From a virus: DNA of 35,446 bases. How positions within the stretch are numbered: position 1 is the stretch's first letter; the number at the start of each line of letters is the position of its first letter. The stretch spans positions 1 through 35,446 of IMG/VR virus record IMGVR_UViG_3300002460_000101. One strand, 5' to 3'. A program made the translations under genes and the position numbers. Of the stretch, positions 11,949 through 20,825 are shown piece after piece. The notes below the pieces were generated by a model that made no database searches, was not told the DNA's origin, and worked only from the letters and a program-made list of their open reading frames with translations.

Positions 11949-14900
11949 GTTCCCACCACGAATACTTTAAAGTCAATGCTGTGCGTTAAAGGCGCACTTA
12001 AGTTAGACAAGTTAAAGTCCATAAAGTGCCAAGTCATATTACTATTACCTTTTGTCATGTTCATTATCGTTACGTAAGTGTTATTGTTTAATAAAATTGA
12101 TTGCTGGTAACTATTATTTATTCCTAACCTTACCGAAATATTTATCTTGGTAAAGTTGGTTGGGTTGACTAATCTTGCCTTGAGTGTGCCACTGGTTGTA
12201 GTTCCAACATTTTCTAAAGTTAAATTGAATATGCCGCAAGTACTGTTCTGCCATCTTGGTTGGATATCCTTTTGAGTGTTATTGTTCAAAACCAAATAAT
12301 AATATCTGGTAGTGACATTAACTAATTTAGAAGTATAACTGCTGTTAACTTTGGCAGTAAAATTTATCCAACCAACTTGACTGTAATTCCCTATAGTTAA
12401 TCTTTCGCCGCCTGTTGCGTTAGTTATCCTAATTGTGTCAAGTTCAACCATCCTGAAATCAATCAAAGGAAGTTGCGAATCGTTCTTGTTTGTTAAGTTG
12501 GTAGTGAAATTGTAAAGCCAAGCTGGTGACGGATTACTGTAAGTGAAGTTCGGTATTCCGCATGAATAAGACCCTGTCAGATTAAAGTCAATTATGCCTA
12601 ATGTCCAGTTCTCTGAATTTCCTGTATAGTTATTGTTTCCTTCCCAACGACCACCGACAAGCCAGTATCCTGCCTGTAGGTTACTGTAATTCACGTATAA
12701 CGGGTTATCTAACGAAGTATAGTTCAATTCCCACGTTCCTGTAAAGTTGGCGTAAATCGTTAAATTGGGGCTTAACGGGCTTATCGTCAAGTTAGAAATC
12801 AAGGATCCTGACTGGTTAAAAAGATAAACTGTAATATTAATACCCTTATTTAAACTATCTTTGTTTCCTCTTGTGTTTTCCAGATATAAGGCAATTGAAG
12901 TGTTCTGTTTAGATATGTTCAGCCAGTAAGTCATATTAGAGAATGTCTGATTCGTACTGCTTGGCGTAATTGCAGTAATGTTATAGAAACCTTGGCCGAT
13001 AGAACCAATGAACGGACTGGTGACTAAAGTTTCGTTAAGATATAATTTTAAGTCAATACCAGTAGAATATGCAGTAAGATTTGTATTATCATCAGTATAT
13101 GACTTAGTAGTATTGGATTGGATATTATCTATAAAGAGGGTTGTATTACTTGTTTGTTTAGATATATTTAAAGTAAAAGTTTCACTTGAAAAAGTCCAAT
13201 TATTAGTATTTTCTGTGATGGCTGTTATATTATACACACCGCCGCCAAAGATTCCTGTGTAAGGATTAGAGACTAAGGTATTATTAAAATAAAGAATAAC
13301 AGTTGCATTAGAAGTTGCATTTATTGTAATGTTAATTGAAGGATTGTAAATATAACTTAAATCAGACCTGGTTCCGTTAAGATAAAGAAGCGTGGTTGTG
13401 TTTAATTTAGTAACGTTCAATGCCCAGGATTGACTACTGTTGGTATAGTTTCTATTTCCATTATTCATTGCAGAAACATTGTAAAGTCCTGCACCAAGGA
13501 TTCCGTTAAATGAATTAGAATAAGTAGTTCCATTAATTGAAAGAACTAAAGAAAGATTAGAAGTATATGCAGTAATGTTTATTGAATTGTTCCAAACAAA
13601 TTCGTAATTATTGTTTGTATTGTTCAAGTAAAGTAAAGTAGTAGTATTTTCTGCAAGAATAATATAAGTGTAAACATCAGTTGAGTTGCAGTTGCCGACC
13701 GTATCGCAGCCAGTCCAGTTATAGGCATAAGAACCTGCACCGAGTGTACTAAAAGTCTTATTGAAAGTTAAACTTGTATTTGTATAAGTTATATTAGAAA
13801 AAGAATTATTGAAAGTCATGTTAATGTAAGCCATTGGCGAACTTGGATAAGTATCAATAAAGTCTACACTAAATATGTAATCTTGGGCAGGATTATATCT
13901 CAGATAACTAGCAGGTGAAGTGTAATTATTTGTCCAGTTAGGATAATTCAAATCAACAATGAAATATACAGTTGAACTGTTCCAGTTATTTGCGGTATCG
14001 TTGCAAGATACAGTTATATGGTTATCGTTCAATATTGCCGTATAATCTGCACCATATTCATAAGACACAACTAATGATCTATCCATGCTAATGTTAGAAC
14101 TTCCGTTAGAATAAACACAAGTAGCCAATTCGTTAGTTGTTGCATTAATTGTAAACACGGTTGTCCTATAAGAGATATTGAACGGGTTTGTAATGTTAAG
14201 GTCAGGACTTATTGTATCGATTGTGAAGTTTCTTGTACTGCTCATATTACTATAAACTCCGTCAGAACAGTTCACTTTCCAATCGTAAGTCAAATCAGAT
14301 ATTTCTGTTACTTGAGTATTACAAATTGTGTTATTATAGCAACCCGTTGTTTTGTTAATATCACTCCCGAAATAAAGGCCACAAGAAAACGAGTTATTTG
14401 AACTATCTATTACTGTCCAGTTAAAGTCAATAGTTTTAACATTAAAGTATGCGTTATTATCGGGTTTGTTTAAAGAAAGAAGTGGGTTGGTGTTAACTGA
14501 AAAAGATATATTTGCACTTGTTTCACTGCCGTTAGTTTGGTTGGCATACGCAAAAACAGAATACTGCCCTTCAGATAAATCTAATTGGAAAGATGTATTA
14601 CAGGTATAAGAAACATTACCAGAACCGATATTGTACCAGCAATTTCTTAATTCATCACCAGAGCCGTCTATATCAAAAAGAACAGTTTTGTTTGTATAAC
14701 TTATATTAGTTGGTTGATTGATTGTAACGGATAAAGGAACAACTGCCGGAACACTAGTTATTTCTATATTGATTTTGTTGCTGTTTACTTCAGTGCCATT
14801 TGCAGTACTGTTAGCGAAAATGAAAAAAGTCCAATTAGAAGGAACTACATTATTTCCAAGTACTTCAAGGTTATAACTGAAAAGAATAGACTCACCTTGG

Positions 14901-15286
14901 TACAATACGGTTGTGTTGTAATAGGAATTGTTAACGCAGAACGGTTCCCAGTCTACTTTATTTGCACAAAGTGGTATTATATGACTTTTAGAAAAAACAG
15001 TTATGTTGATTAAATTGGATGAAACCTCAGTAGAGTTTGCTGTTGAATTGGCTATTGCCTTGAAATAATAAGAACCACCTTTAGTATATTGGATTACCGA
15101 AGTTAAATTAATTGATTCGCCTTCACGAAGTACAGTTGTATTGTAAAGTGGGTATCCTGTAGTGATACAAAAAGGTGAACTCGGACATAGATTAACTAAA
15201 GACCAAGTTCCGTTACCTTCAGCAGACACATTAATTGCTACTAAAACAAAAAGAATCAATATCAATGGTAGTCTGGTTGGTTTCAT
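11945..15286 (-). CDS. giant secreted Ig-like glycoprotein, 1113 aa
   Basis: A 1113-residue surface protein. It starts with a Sec signal peptide (basic start, hydrophobic residues 6-20, then Ser-Ala-Glu). Two alike modules lie at 25-100 and 105-180, several Ig-like domains with paired Cys at 185-540, and four tandem repeats of about 82 residues at roughly 546-627, 628-710, 711-793 and 794-900, each opening with a Thr-Leu-Leu-Tyr-Leu-like strand. I count more than 60 Asn-x-Ser/Thr sequons. No C-terminal anchor is visible. Proteins of this build are host surface or S-layer-associated adhesins in DPANN and other archaea; finding one between tape measure and tail tip is odd. It may be a secreted adhesin, a tail fibre assembled outside the cytoplasm, or a coat that alters the host surface. 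It starts four bases after the previous stop without a clear ribosome site. Confidence 0.75.
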   Translation of the reverse strand: MKPTRLPLILILFVLVAINVSAEGNGTWSLVNLCPSSPFCITTGYPLYNTTVLREGESINLTSVIQYTKGGSYYFKAIANSTANSTEVSSNLINITVFSKSHIIPLCANKVDWEPFCVNNSYYNTTVLYQGESILFSYNLEVLGNNVVPSNWTFFIFANSTANGTEVNSNKINIEITSVPAVVPLSVTINQPTNISYTNKTVLFDIDGSGDELRNCWYNIGSGNVSYTCNTSFQLDLSEGQYSVFAYANQTNGSETSANISFSVNTNPLLSLNKPDNNAYFNVKTIDFNWTVIDSSNNSFSCGLYFGSDINKTTGCYNNTICNTQVTEISDLTYDWKVNCSDGVYSNMSSTRNFTIDTISPDLNITNPFNISYRTTVFTINATTNELATCVYSNGSSNISMDRSLVVSYEYGADYTAILNDNHITVSCNDTANNWNSSTVYFIVDLNYPNWTNNYTSPASYLRYNPAQDYIFSVDFIDTYPSSPMAYINMTFNNSFSNITYTNTSLTFNKTFSTLGAGSYAYNWTGCDTVGNCNSTDVYTYIILAENTTTLLYLNNTNNNYEFVWNNSINITAYTSNLSLVLSINGTTYSNSFNGILGAGLYNVSAMNNGNRNYTNSSQSWALNVTKLNTTTLLYLNGTRSDLSYIYNPSINITINATSNATVILYFNNTLVSNPYTGIFGGGVYNITAITENTNNWTFSSETFTLNISKQTSNTTLFIDNIQSNTTKSYTDDNTNLTAYSTGIDLKLYLNETLVTSPFIGSIGQGFYNITAITPSSTNQTFSNMTYWLNISKQNTSIALYLENTRGNKDSLNKGINITVYLFNQSGSLISNLTISPLSPNLTIYANFTGTWELNYTSLDNPLYVNYSNLQAGYWLVGGRWEGNNNYTGNSENWTLGIIDFNLTGSYSCGIPNFTYSNPSPAWLYNFTTNLTNKNDSQLPLIDFRMVELDTIRITNATGGERLTIGNYSQVGWINFTAKVNSSYTSKLVNVTTRYYYLVLNNNTQKDIQPRWQNSTCGIFNLTLENVGTTTSGTLKARLVNPTNFTKINISVRLGINNSYQQSILLNNNTYVTIMNMTKGNSNMTWHFMDFNLSNLSAPLTHSIDFKVFVVGT

Positions 15287-15289
15287 GGG

Positions 15290-17737
15290 TCATGTGATTA
15301 GTTTTCTGATATATTTTTCTATTACTAAAGGATCAAGATAATGTGTTATGTTGGCACATTCATAATCAATACAACCGACTCTAGTATTGATAAGTTGAGT
15401 TGTACCATTCTGGACAGAAATATTCGTATTTGGACTGACTAAAGTTACATTAACTGTGCCCCAAGGTATACTCCATTGAATCGAAGTGCCGACGTTATTA
15501 GAACCATCAGTGCATTGTGCAGTTATGTTCCAAGTTCCACTATAATTAATCAAAACTTTATCTCTAGGAATATTTATTGAAGCAATACCTGTACTAAAAG
15601 TAGAATTAACAAGTTGAACGAACCAAGTATCATTACTGTCATAAGAATTGTCTTCAGTACCTATACCTTCAGTGCCGTTAAAGGAAATATTTAATCCAGT
15701 AGAACCTGTACACGCTACTTTACAAGAACTTACGTTTTCTGTCCAGTTGAAACCTGTTTTAAAAGCAGTTCCATTAGTGCAGTTAAGTCCACTTATAACT
15801 AAAGATATTGGCGGAATATTAGTTTGTTCCAGTGCAAACTTATTCTGCATACTGAGATATTGTGCCCTGACATAACTTGAATTTCTTACAATGTTAGAGA
15901 ATCTCCATTCATCCATTAAAGCCTGTGCTCTATCTTCTATTCCGCAAGAAGTTGACTGTTCAAATATATTAAAAGTATTACCAGTATTATCCGGTGCCGT
16001 TGAAGGTTGGACATCCCAAGTTCCCGGAACTATATTACCGTCTACATAAATTGTTGCAGAACCATTGGTCTGATATGAAAATACAATATACTGCCATTGA
16101 TTAACTTTCATTGTATAAGGTGCAGTAAATGCTCTCGTTGCACCACTAAATATACCTTCAAAAACAAAGCTGCCACCTGCATTGGTGTACCAAAACATAA
16201 TGCCACTTCTATGGTCAAGTATAGTTCTATGAACAGAACCAGTCGTAGCTGATTTAATTAGCATTACCGCCTCAATAGTAAAGTTAGTAGAGTCAAAGGC
16301 ATCATTATCTGGCATGCAGATGCTTCTTGAATCTTGGCTTAGGCCCATAGCAGTTCGGTTTCGTGCACGATTGACTACGCCTGTTGTCTGGTGATTTTTA
16401 TATTTAGTAGAATCATAACCTGAATTATTATCAAAATGCCAAACTGCAAGATAGTTCGAATCCCAGACATCAGTCGGCTTGAAATCCGTGCCATTGCCAT
16501 AGCTTACTTCCATCGGTGCATAGGTTTCATTATTATAGGCAGCAAAATAATCTGAATTGTTATTATAATATATGCTCATATTCAAAGTATCCGGTGTAAT
16601 TCCCCAGACAAATTGGGTGCTGTTTTTCTCTGAATTATTAAATGTAAAACCAGTATTATTTGTTGTTGCATTAAGCAAAAAAGGTAGTTTCATATTATAA
16701 TTATCAAAACTGATGTTTCTTTTATAAGAATAAGATGCATTCACCCACGGGTCAACAATAAACATGTTTCCGCTGCTTAAAGCCTGAGAGATGGTATCTG
16801 AACTTCGTTTGCAGAATATGTCAACTTTTTCGTCTATGCCCCATTTGCCATTAGGTAGTTTCTGGAATTGAGTATCAAAGCACAACTTGACTTTCTTTGT
16901 TGTGTTCTGAACCCAGTTAATATTGCTAATTATAAAGTAATCCTTTCCGTTTAATGTCTGTTTACTGAAAAGGTGGTTTATGTTATTCCAGTCATTATAA
17001 TATACTTGGACAGTTCTTGTTGCGGTTCCTGTTTCATTCCACCATATTGTCTTGGCTGGAATATTCCCGCCAAGAAATGAATGACTAAACACCAGAGTTC
17101 CATTACCATCAGAACACCAAGCAAACTTATCAGGTGTTGTTCTATAAGAAAAATTAGAGTAAGGGCAGGTGTAAGTTTTTGTAACTATTCCTTGATATTC
17201 CTCTTGGACATCGTGACTTATATTTGCCCATAAGTCTGCACTTCTGCCTTTCATTTTATCAGAATTACCTGCAACTGCACAATCTAAATTCTGTGTTGAA
17301 ATCTTGCTTGTTCCTTCACAGATGAAACAACCATTATCGGCATCCTTGTTGCATTCCATTTTTCCATAAGTATTCTCATAATAAACCTGACTTCCGTTAA
17401 GAATATATCCGACGGGCAATTCAGGATCTTCCATTACGTAAAGCGTCTTTTTTGACGAACTTGTTTTGCCTCCCCACTTGCAACCATCTAAATTAAGGTC
17501 TTTAGATTTCATAAGACACTGTTCTTTCGTCATTCCAGTTTCTCTTGAACAGTAATACCTTGCTACTGCCGGAAACGTGGCATTATAATAAATAGTTTCA
17601 GTAAGGTTTTCCCAGTTGCCAGAAACCCCATCAGAAGTGCAAAGGTCAGTAGCAACATAATAAGGATAGAACATCACAGTACCGAAAGCAACAAAAAATA
17701 ATGCTATAAGTCCGCCAATTAAAGTATTATTTGCCAT
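15290..17737 (-). CDS. membrane-anchored DUF2341/LamG surface glycoprotein, 815 aa
   Basis: An 815-residue surface protein. Residues 5-28 form a hydrophobic signal anchor; 30-160 is Cys-rich; around 335-435 is a DUF2341-like domain (Tyr-Lys-Arg-Asn-Ile-Ser-Phe-Asp start, Ile-Tyr-Tyr-Asn-Asn); around 440-650 is a LamG/concanavalin-like domain (Ala-Val-Trp-His-Phe-Asp at its start, Asp-Glu-Trp-Arg-Phe-Ser near its end). An Ig-like tail follows with many Asn-x-Ser/Thr sequons. LamG domains bind sugars or proteins, and this pairing is common in archaeal cell-surface proteins. It overlaps the 17737-18147 gene as TAATG and is followed directly by the 1113-residue glycoprotein, so the two are probably partners. 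Placement in the tail operon suggests host binding or surface change. Confidence 0.8.
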   Translation of the reverse strand: MANNTLIGGLIALFFVAFGTVMFYPYYVATDLCTSDGVSGNWENLTETIYYNATFPAVARYYCSRETGMTKEQCLMKSKDLNLDGCKWGGKTSSSKKTLYVMEDPELPVGYILNGSQVYYENTYGKMECNKDADNGCFICEGTSKISTQNLDCAVAGNSDKMKGRSADLWANISHDVQEEYQGIVTKTYTCPYSNFSYRTTPDKFAWCSDGNGTLVFSHSFLGGNIPAKTIWWNETGTATRTVQVYYNDWNNINHLFSKQTLNGKDYFIISNINWVQNTTKKVKLCFDTQFQKLPNGKWGIDEKVDIFCKRSSDTISQALSSGNMFIVDPWVNASYSYKRNISFDNYNMKLPFLLNATTNNTGFTFNNSEKNSTQFVWGITPDTLNMSIYYNNNSDYFAAYNNETYAPMEVSYGNGTDFKPTDVWDSNYLAVWHFDNNSGYDSTKYKNHQTTGVVNRARNRTAMGLSQDSRSICMPDNDAFDSTNFTIEAVMLIKSATTGSVHRTILDHRSGIMFWYTNAGGSFVFEGIFSGATRAFTAPYTMKVNQWQYIVFSYQTNGSATIYVDGNIVPGTWDVQPSTAPDNTGNTFNIFEQSTSCGIEDRAQALMDEWRFSNIVRNSSYVRAQYLSMQNKFALEQTNIPPISLVISGLNCTNGTAFKTGFNWTENVSSCKVACTGSTGLNISFNGTEGIGTEDNSYDSNDTWFVQLVNSTFSTGIASINIPRDKVLINYSGTWNITAQCTDGSNNVGTSIQWSIPWGTVNVTLVSPNTNISVQNGTTQLINTRVGCIDYECANITHYLDPLVIEKYIRKLIT

Positions 17738-18147
17738 TAGTCGATTATCCTTTCTCCTTCAATTAAACTAAATATCACCATTAAATAGTTTGGTATTGCT
17801 CTTCCTGTAGGTATTTCACGGATTTCAAGTCCCTGCATATAACCTGTTATTATCTCCCCAAAGGATACATAGTTTAAATAAGTATAACTATTTTTTGATA
17901 CGAAAGAGATTAATTTGGATCTTGTAAGAGAAATTGCTTCTATATCTGAATGTATATATCCCATTACTTCTATGATTCTATTGCCTTGAAGAAGAGGAAT
18001 TAAACTTGTACTTAGGTTGCTAGTATCATTAGGTAACTTTGGATTATTAAATTTACTTATTGTAATTACAAAGTTATCCTTAACACTAATTGCATGGATT
18101 TCTACCGTTCCACTTGTCTGTTCGTTTGTTAAACTTATTCTTGTCAT
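17737..18147 (-). CDS. distal-tail/baseplate candidate, 136 aa
   Basis: A 136-residue beta-rich protein directly downstream of the tape measure, where siphoviruses encode the distal tail protein or a small baseplate component. The sequence (Ile/Val strands, Gly-Arg-Ala-Ile-Pro near the end) resembles a compact beta sandwich, but no signature of the Dit family is clear. The ribosome site aaaggaataaaaaaATG is good. The function is assigned mainly by gene order. Confidence 0.45.
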   Translation of the reverse strand: MTRISLTNEQTSGTVEIHAISVKDNFVITISKFNNPKLPNDTSNLSTSLIPLLQGNRIIEVMGYIHSDIEAISLTRSKLISFVSKNSYTYLNYVSFGEIITGYMQGLEIREIPTGRAIPNYLMVIFSLIEGERIID

Positions 18148-18164
18148 TTTTTTATTCCTTTCAT

Positions 18165-19109
18165 TTAATTTATATAAAATAATGTTTTATTGTTTGCATT
18201 ATTTAAAAAGTTTTTTAATGCAATATTTTCAAAATAATTATTAAAGTCATCCATTATCTGATCTGAAGTTCTTGGAGTAACTCCACCTACACTTATTCCT
18301 GGCAAAGGTCCACTACTTGTTATAGTTTCCATGCCAACTGCCCCTGTTGCCAATCTTTCTGATGAAGTTTTTTTATATGGATCCATGCCAGTAGCACCTA
18401 TTGTAGCTATTCTTTTCGATTGCAACCTTTCTAATTCTTTATCTAAATCACTTAATTCTTTCCAAGTTGAAGCAGCTATAACTATAGCGACTGCACCAGC
18501 AATAATCCAACCGCCAGTAACTAATGTCGCGGCAGTAATACCCAACTTAGCGGCAATACCGTTAATTAATCCACTACCAGCAACCGCACCTGCCGTTGTA
18601 AAATCTGTACCTATTTTAGTTGCAGTTGCAGCCGCAGTTAATCCTAATCCAGTAAAGAGTTCTTTTAAACCTATTATAGCTAATCCTAAAGAACCACCAG
18701 CAGAAAGTAAAGCTCCCAATTCATTTAAACCCAATATTGCTATGCCAGCTGCAGTTTGTACACCAGGTCCTAATTCACCAAATTTAGTTAATAACCATGC
18801 TAAACCTTCAGTAATCTTTGCCATTGGTTTTACCATTGCTATAGTAAAAAAAGCATCGATTATATCTTTTTGGCCAGTAAGTTCAGCAACTCTGCTTACT
18901 TGACTTCCGAACATTCTCTGTAATGCCATTCCTGCAAACATAACGGAAAGAATATCGCCGCGCATACTTGCCATGGACTTTTTCTGTTCTGCCATTTTTC
19001 GTATAGTGAAACCTTGTTGTTCTCCTATCTTTTTCATTTCTTTAACAGTTTGAGCAGAACCTTCAGATTTAATTCCGAATATTACCATATATCTTTCAAT
19101 AGTTCCCAT
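18165..19109 (-). CDS. short tape measure protein
   Basis: A 314-residue protein with a charged helical start (1-50), a long Ala/Gly/Leu/Ile-rich middle with several hydrophobic helices (about 55-75, 85-140, 150-225) and a polar end. This composition and position between the tail-chaperone candidates and the distal tail gene identify a tape measure. It is short for the family, so at the usual 0.15 nm per residue the tail would be about 45-50 nm long. The hydrophobic helices would enter the host membrane during DNA entry. The gtgaggaaagaacATG site supports the start. Confidence 0.7.
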   Translation of the reverse strand: MGTIERYMVIFGIKSEGSAQTVKEMKKIGEQQGFTIRKMAEQKKSMASMRGDILSVMFAGMALQRMFGSQVSRVAELTGQKDIIDAFFTIAMVKPMAKITEGLAWLLTKFGELGPGVQTAAGIAILGLNELGALLSAGGSLGLAIIGLKELFTGLGLTAAATATKIGTDFTTAGAVAGSGLINGIAAKLGITAATLVTGGWIIAGAVAIVIAASTWKELSDLDKELERLQSKRIATIGATGMDPYKKTSSERLATGAVGMETITSSGPLPGISVGGVTPRTSDQIMDDFNNYFENIALKNFLNNANNKTLFYIN

Positions 19110-19332
19110 GTTCTTTCCTCACTTGGATTTCTTCCATCATAAGAGACAGGTGCCATAAAAACGTTCCTATTTTCCATGATATTATCTCGCTGTACTTAAT
19201 TGACCATTCCCTATAAAAATAGGACACGATATGACTAAAGTAAGTAACTATGTCAATTAAGTTAAAACCAGTTTCAGGAACGATTCCTAATTGGTTCGCT
19301 TTCTCTTGAAACAGTAAACTTGCATTAACCAA
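19096..19332 (-). CDS. tail assembly chaperone partner candidate, 78 aa
   Basis: A 78-residue helical, aromatic-rich protein encoded between the larger chaperone candidate and the tape measure, the place of lambda gpT-like extensions. It begins at TTG (19332), eight bases inside the end of the upstream gene and in its +1 frame, with AGAGG at a normal ribosome distance, so separate initiation is plausible. A stop just before the TTG means any +1 frameshift would have to occur within the last few codons (around CTT-GGT). The gene overlaps the tape measure start by 14 bases. Confidence 0.5.
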   Translation of the reverse strand: MVNASLLFQEKANQLGIVPETGFNLIDIVTYFSHIVSYFYREWSIKYSEIISWKIGTFLWHLSLMMEEIQVRKEHGNY

Positions 19333-19783
19333 GTTTTATCGCCTCTCTTTTTTTCTTTTCTTCTTCAACGAAACTTTCAATACTGTTACAGGATTTATCA
19401 CCAATTGAGAAAAGTGACATTAAGTTAGTCGGGAACATAACTTCAATTAAAAAAATGAAATTGTTGTTAACGAAAAGCCTGATATTATCATCAGACCAAT
19501 CAGGATAAGATATTTTTACCATTTTCTTAATGTATGGTTCGCATTCCTTAATCAAGCTCGGTTCGTAATCATCTAAAGTGATTTCTTGTTCGTTTTTATT
19601 TTTATCTTCGATTTTCTTACCGAACTTAAGCCACTTGTCAGCCAAAACCAGAAAGTCTGCCATGTCAGTCATATCAAACTGCTGGAACTCGAAATCATAA
19701 TCGTTCCCGTCTTGACCTTTTCTTATTATCTTGTTAGGTTTGCCCATAAAGTTTGCAGTAAGTTGTTCTGGTGTTGGTTTCAT
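19325..19783 (-). CDS. tail assembly chaperone candidate, 152 aa
   Basis: A 152-residue acidic, mostly helical protein, placed directly before the small partner and the tape measure as tail assembly chaperones (lambda gpG type) are. Aromatic and acidic stretches (Asp-Tyr-Asp-Phe-Glu-Phe near 28-33, Pro-Asp-Trp-Ser-Asp-Asp near 94-99) and a Glu/Lys end fit this. The end contains a run of seven A bases, but it does not set up a classical -1 shift into the next frame. It starts right after the previous stop with a ggtgg site. Confidence 0.55.
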   Translation of the reverse strand: MKPTPEQLTANFMGKPNKIIRKGQDGNDYDFEFQQFDMTDMADFLVLADKWLKFGKKIEDKNKNEQEITLDDYEPSLIKECEPYIKKMVKISYPDWSDDNIRLFVNNNFIFLIEVMFPTNLMSLFSIGDKSCNSIESFVEEEKKKREAIKLG

Positions 19784-20155
19784 TTAGTTCACCACCTGGA
19801 GTATCGTACCGTCAGCTTGAACTGAACCCTTTAGTTTTTCTTTTGGTTCAGGTTCTTTAGGCTTGTTTTTAGAAACAAAAGCGCCTTCAAGGATAGTTAA
19901 CCTTGCTTCCATTAAATCCATTTTACCTTCAAATTCAGGACTAATCACGTTAATTGCACCGTTATAGAAATCTATTAGATATTTCAAAGTAAACCCGTAA
20001 TTGCCGTTAAACTCTTTATGTGCAAGATCCTGAAACACTTTCAGTGCTGGTCCAGGCACACTTTCCTTATACATCAATACAGGATTTTTATCTTTTCTTA
20101 ATATCTCATAAACCTTTTTCTGATTTTCATCCAAGTTCTTTTCGATTTCTTCCAT
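19784..20155 (-). CDS. helical tail-module protein, 123 aa
   Basis: A 123-residue helical protein between the major tail gene and the chaperone candidate. It has a charged N-terminal coiled coil, a central domain (25-85) and a Lys/Pro/Glu-rich linker near the end. I take the start at 20155, with ggagg upstream at a slightly long spacing; an ATG six codons earlier contains that ribosome site itself and is less likely. It may be a second tail chaperone or a tail-tube partner. Not recognised. Confidence 0.55.
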   Translation of the reverse strand: MEEIEKNLDENQKKVYEILRKDKNPVLMYKESVPGPALKVFQDLAHKEFNGNYGFTLKYLIDFYNGAINVISPEFEGKMDLMEARLTILEGAFVSKNKPKEPEPKEKLKGSVQADGTILQVVN

Positions 20156-20180
20156 GTTCTTTTTTTCCTCCATTCATTAA

Positions 20181-20194
20181 ATAAAAAAAATAAT
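20181..20194 (-). terminator. oligo-T terminator after major tail gene
   Basis: On the minus strand the major tail stop is followed almost at once by ATTATTTTTTTTAT, an eight-T run. Archaeal RNA polymerase stops at such T tracts without a hairpin. Partial termination here would raise major tail RNA above that of downstream genes. Confidence 0.5.
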
Positions 20195-20196
20195 TA

Positions 20197-20811
20197 TTAA
20201 CTTAAATCTGCACCTGCGTATGCACTTAATGCCGCTAATGCCGAAGTACTGGTTACAGAACCCCATTTATAGTTTCTTATTGCCGCCGCAGTCACTGGCG
20301 GGAATTTCAGGACGTAAGTCTCACTCCATGCTTTACCAGAACCGCCTGTAGCTGTATGGCTAACGATTCTGCACCTGATTGCATAAAACCTCAATCCCAT
20401 CTTTCCTGAAGTTACAGAACCTGCCCCAGATGTGTTTGCAGTATCATCAGTTAACAAGATAGATACCCTAAAATCATCTCTAATGAGTCCAGTTGCAGCA
20501 CTTACTGGTGTTTCAAGTCCCCCTGTTGCTTCAGTAATATCCCAATTGGCCCTTGTTGTAATGTACTGTTGGGCAAGGCCACCACTACCTACACCGGTAT
20601 TAATCGAAATTGGTTTTAGGTTACGTAGTGTAATCTCTCCTGTTTCCTGTGGTTCGTCTAACCAAAGACAAGATCCGTCACAACCGGGTATACTTCGCCC
20701 TGGTCTGTCACCTTCGTTTATGTCGATGTCTTCTATCCTACTAGCAAATTCGACTTCCGAACCGCCGTTAGCTGATATGCTGACTTTGAAATAGTTCCAT
20801 GTGTCTGGCAT
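20197..20811 (-). CDS. major tail (tube) protein
   Basis: A 204-residue beta-rich protein with a strong aaaggaggaaaaaacaATG site. It is placed after the neck genes and before chaperones and tape measure, as the tail tube subunit always is. Ser/Thr/Gly/Ala-rich strands and the flexible acidic loop near 26-60 suit tube subunits, which form hexameric rings. An oligo-T tract follows it, in line with a highly expressed structural gene. The identity rests on order, size and composition rather than a signature motif. Confidence 0.65.
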   Translation of the reverse strand: MPDTWNYFKVSISANGGSEVEFASRIEDIDINEGDRPGRSIPGCDGSCLWLDEPQETGEITLRNLKPISINTGVGSGGLAQQYITTRANWDITEATGGLETPVSAATGLIRDDFRVSILLTDDTANTSGAGSVTSGKMGLRFYAIRCRIVSHTATGGSGKAWSETYVLKFPPVTAAAIRNYKWGSVTSTSALAALSAYAGADLS

Positions 20812-20825
20812 TGTTTTTTCCTCCT

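Noticed and set aside
18331-18903. Long plus-strand frame of 190 codons opposite the tape measure gene
   Set aside because: It is rich in Pro, Ala and Asn as expected from the antisense of an Ala/Gly/Ile-rich gene, has no ribosome site, and runs against the operon.
19340-19352. Run of seven A bases near the end of the tail chaperone gene as a slippery site
   Set aside because: A -1 shift there does not enter the next gene frame, and the frame that is needed has a stop before the partner start.
20432-20794. Plus-strand frame of 120 codons opposite the major tail gene
   Set aside because: Antisense shadow: low-complexity Ser/Pro content, no start signal, opposite to a well supported structural gene.
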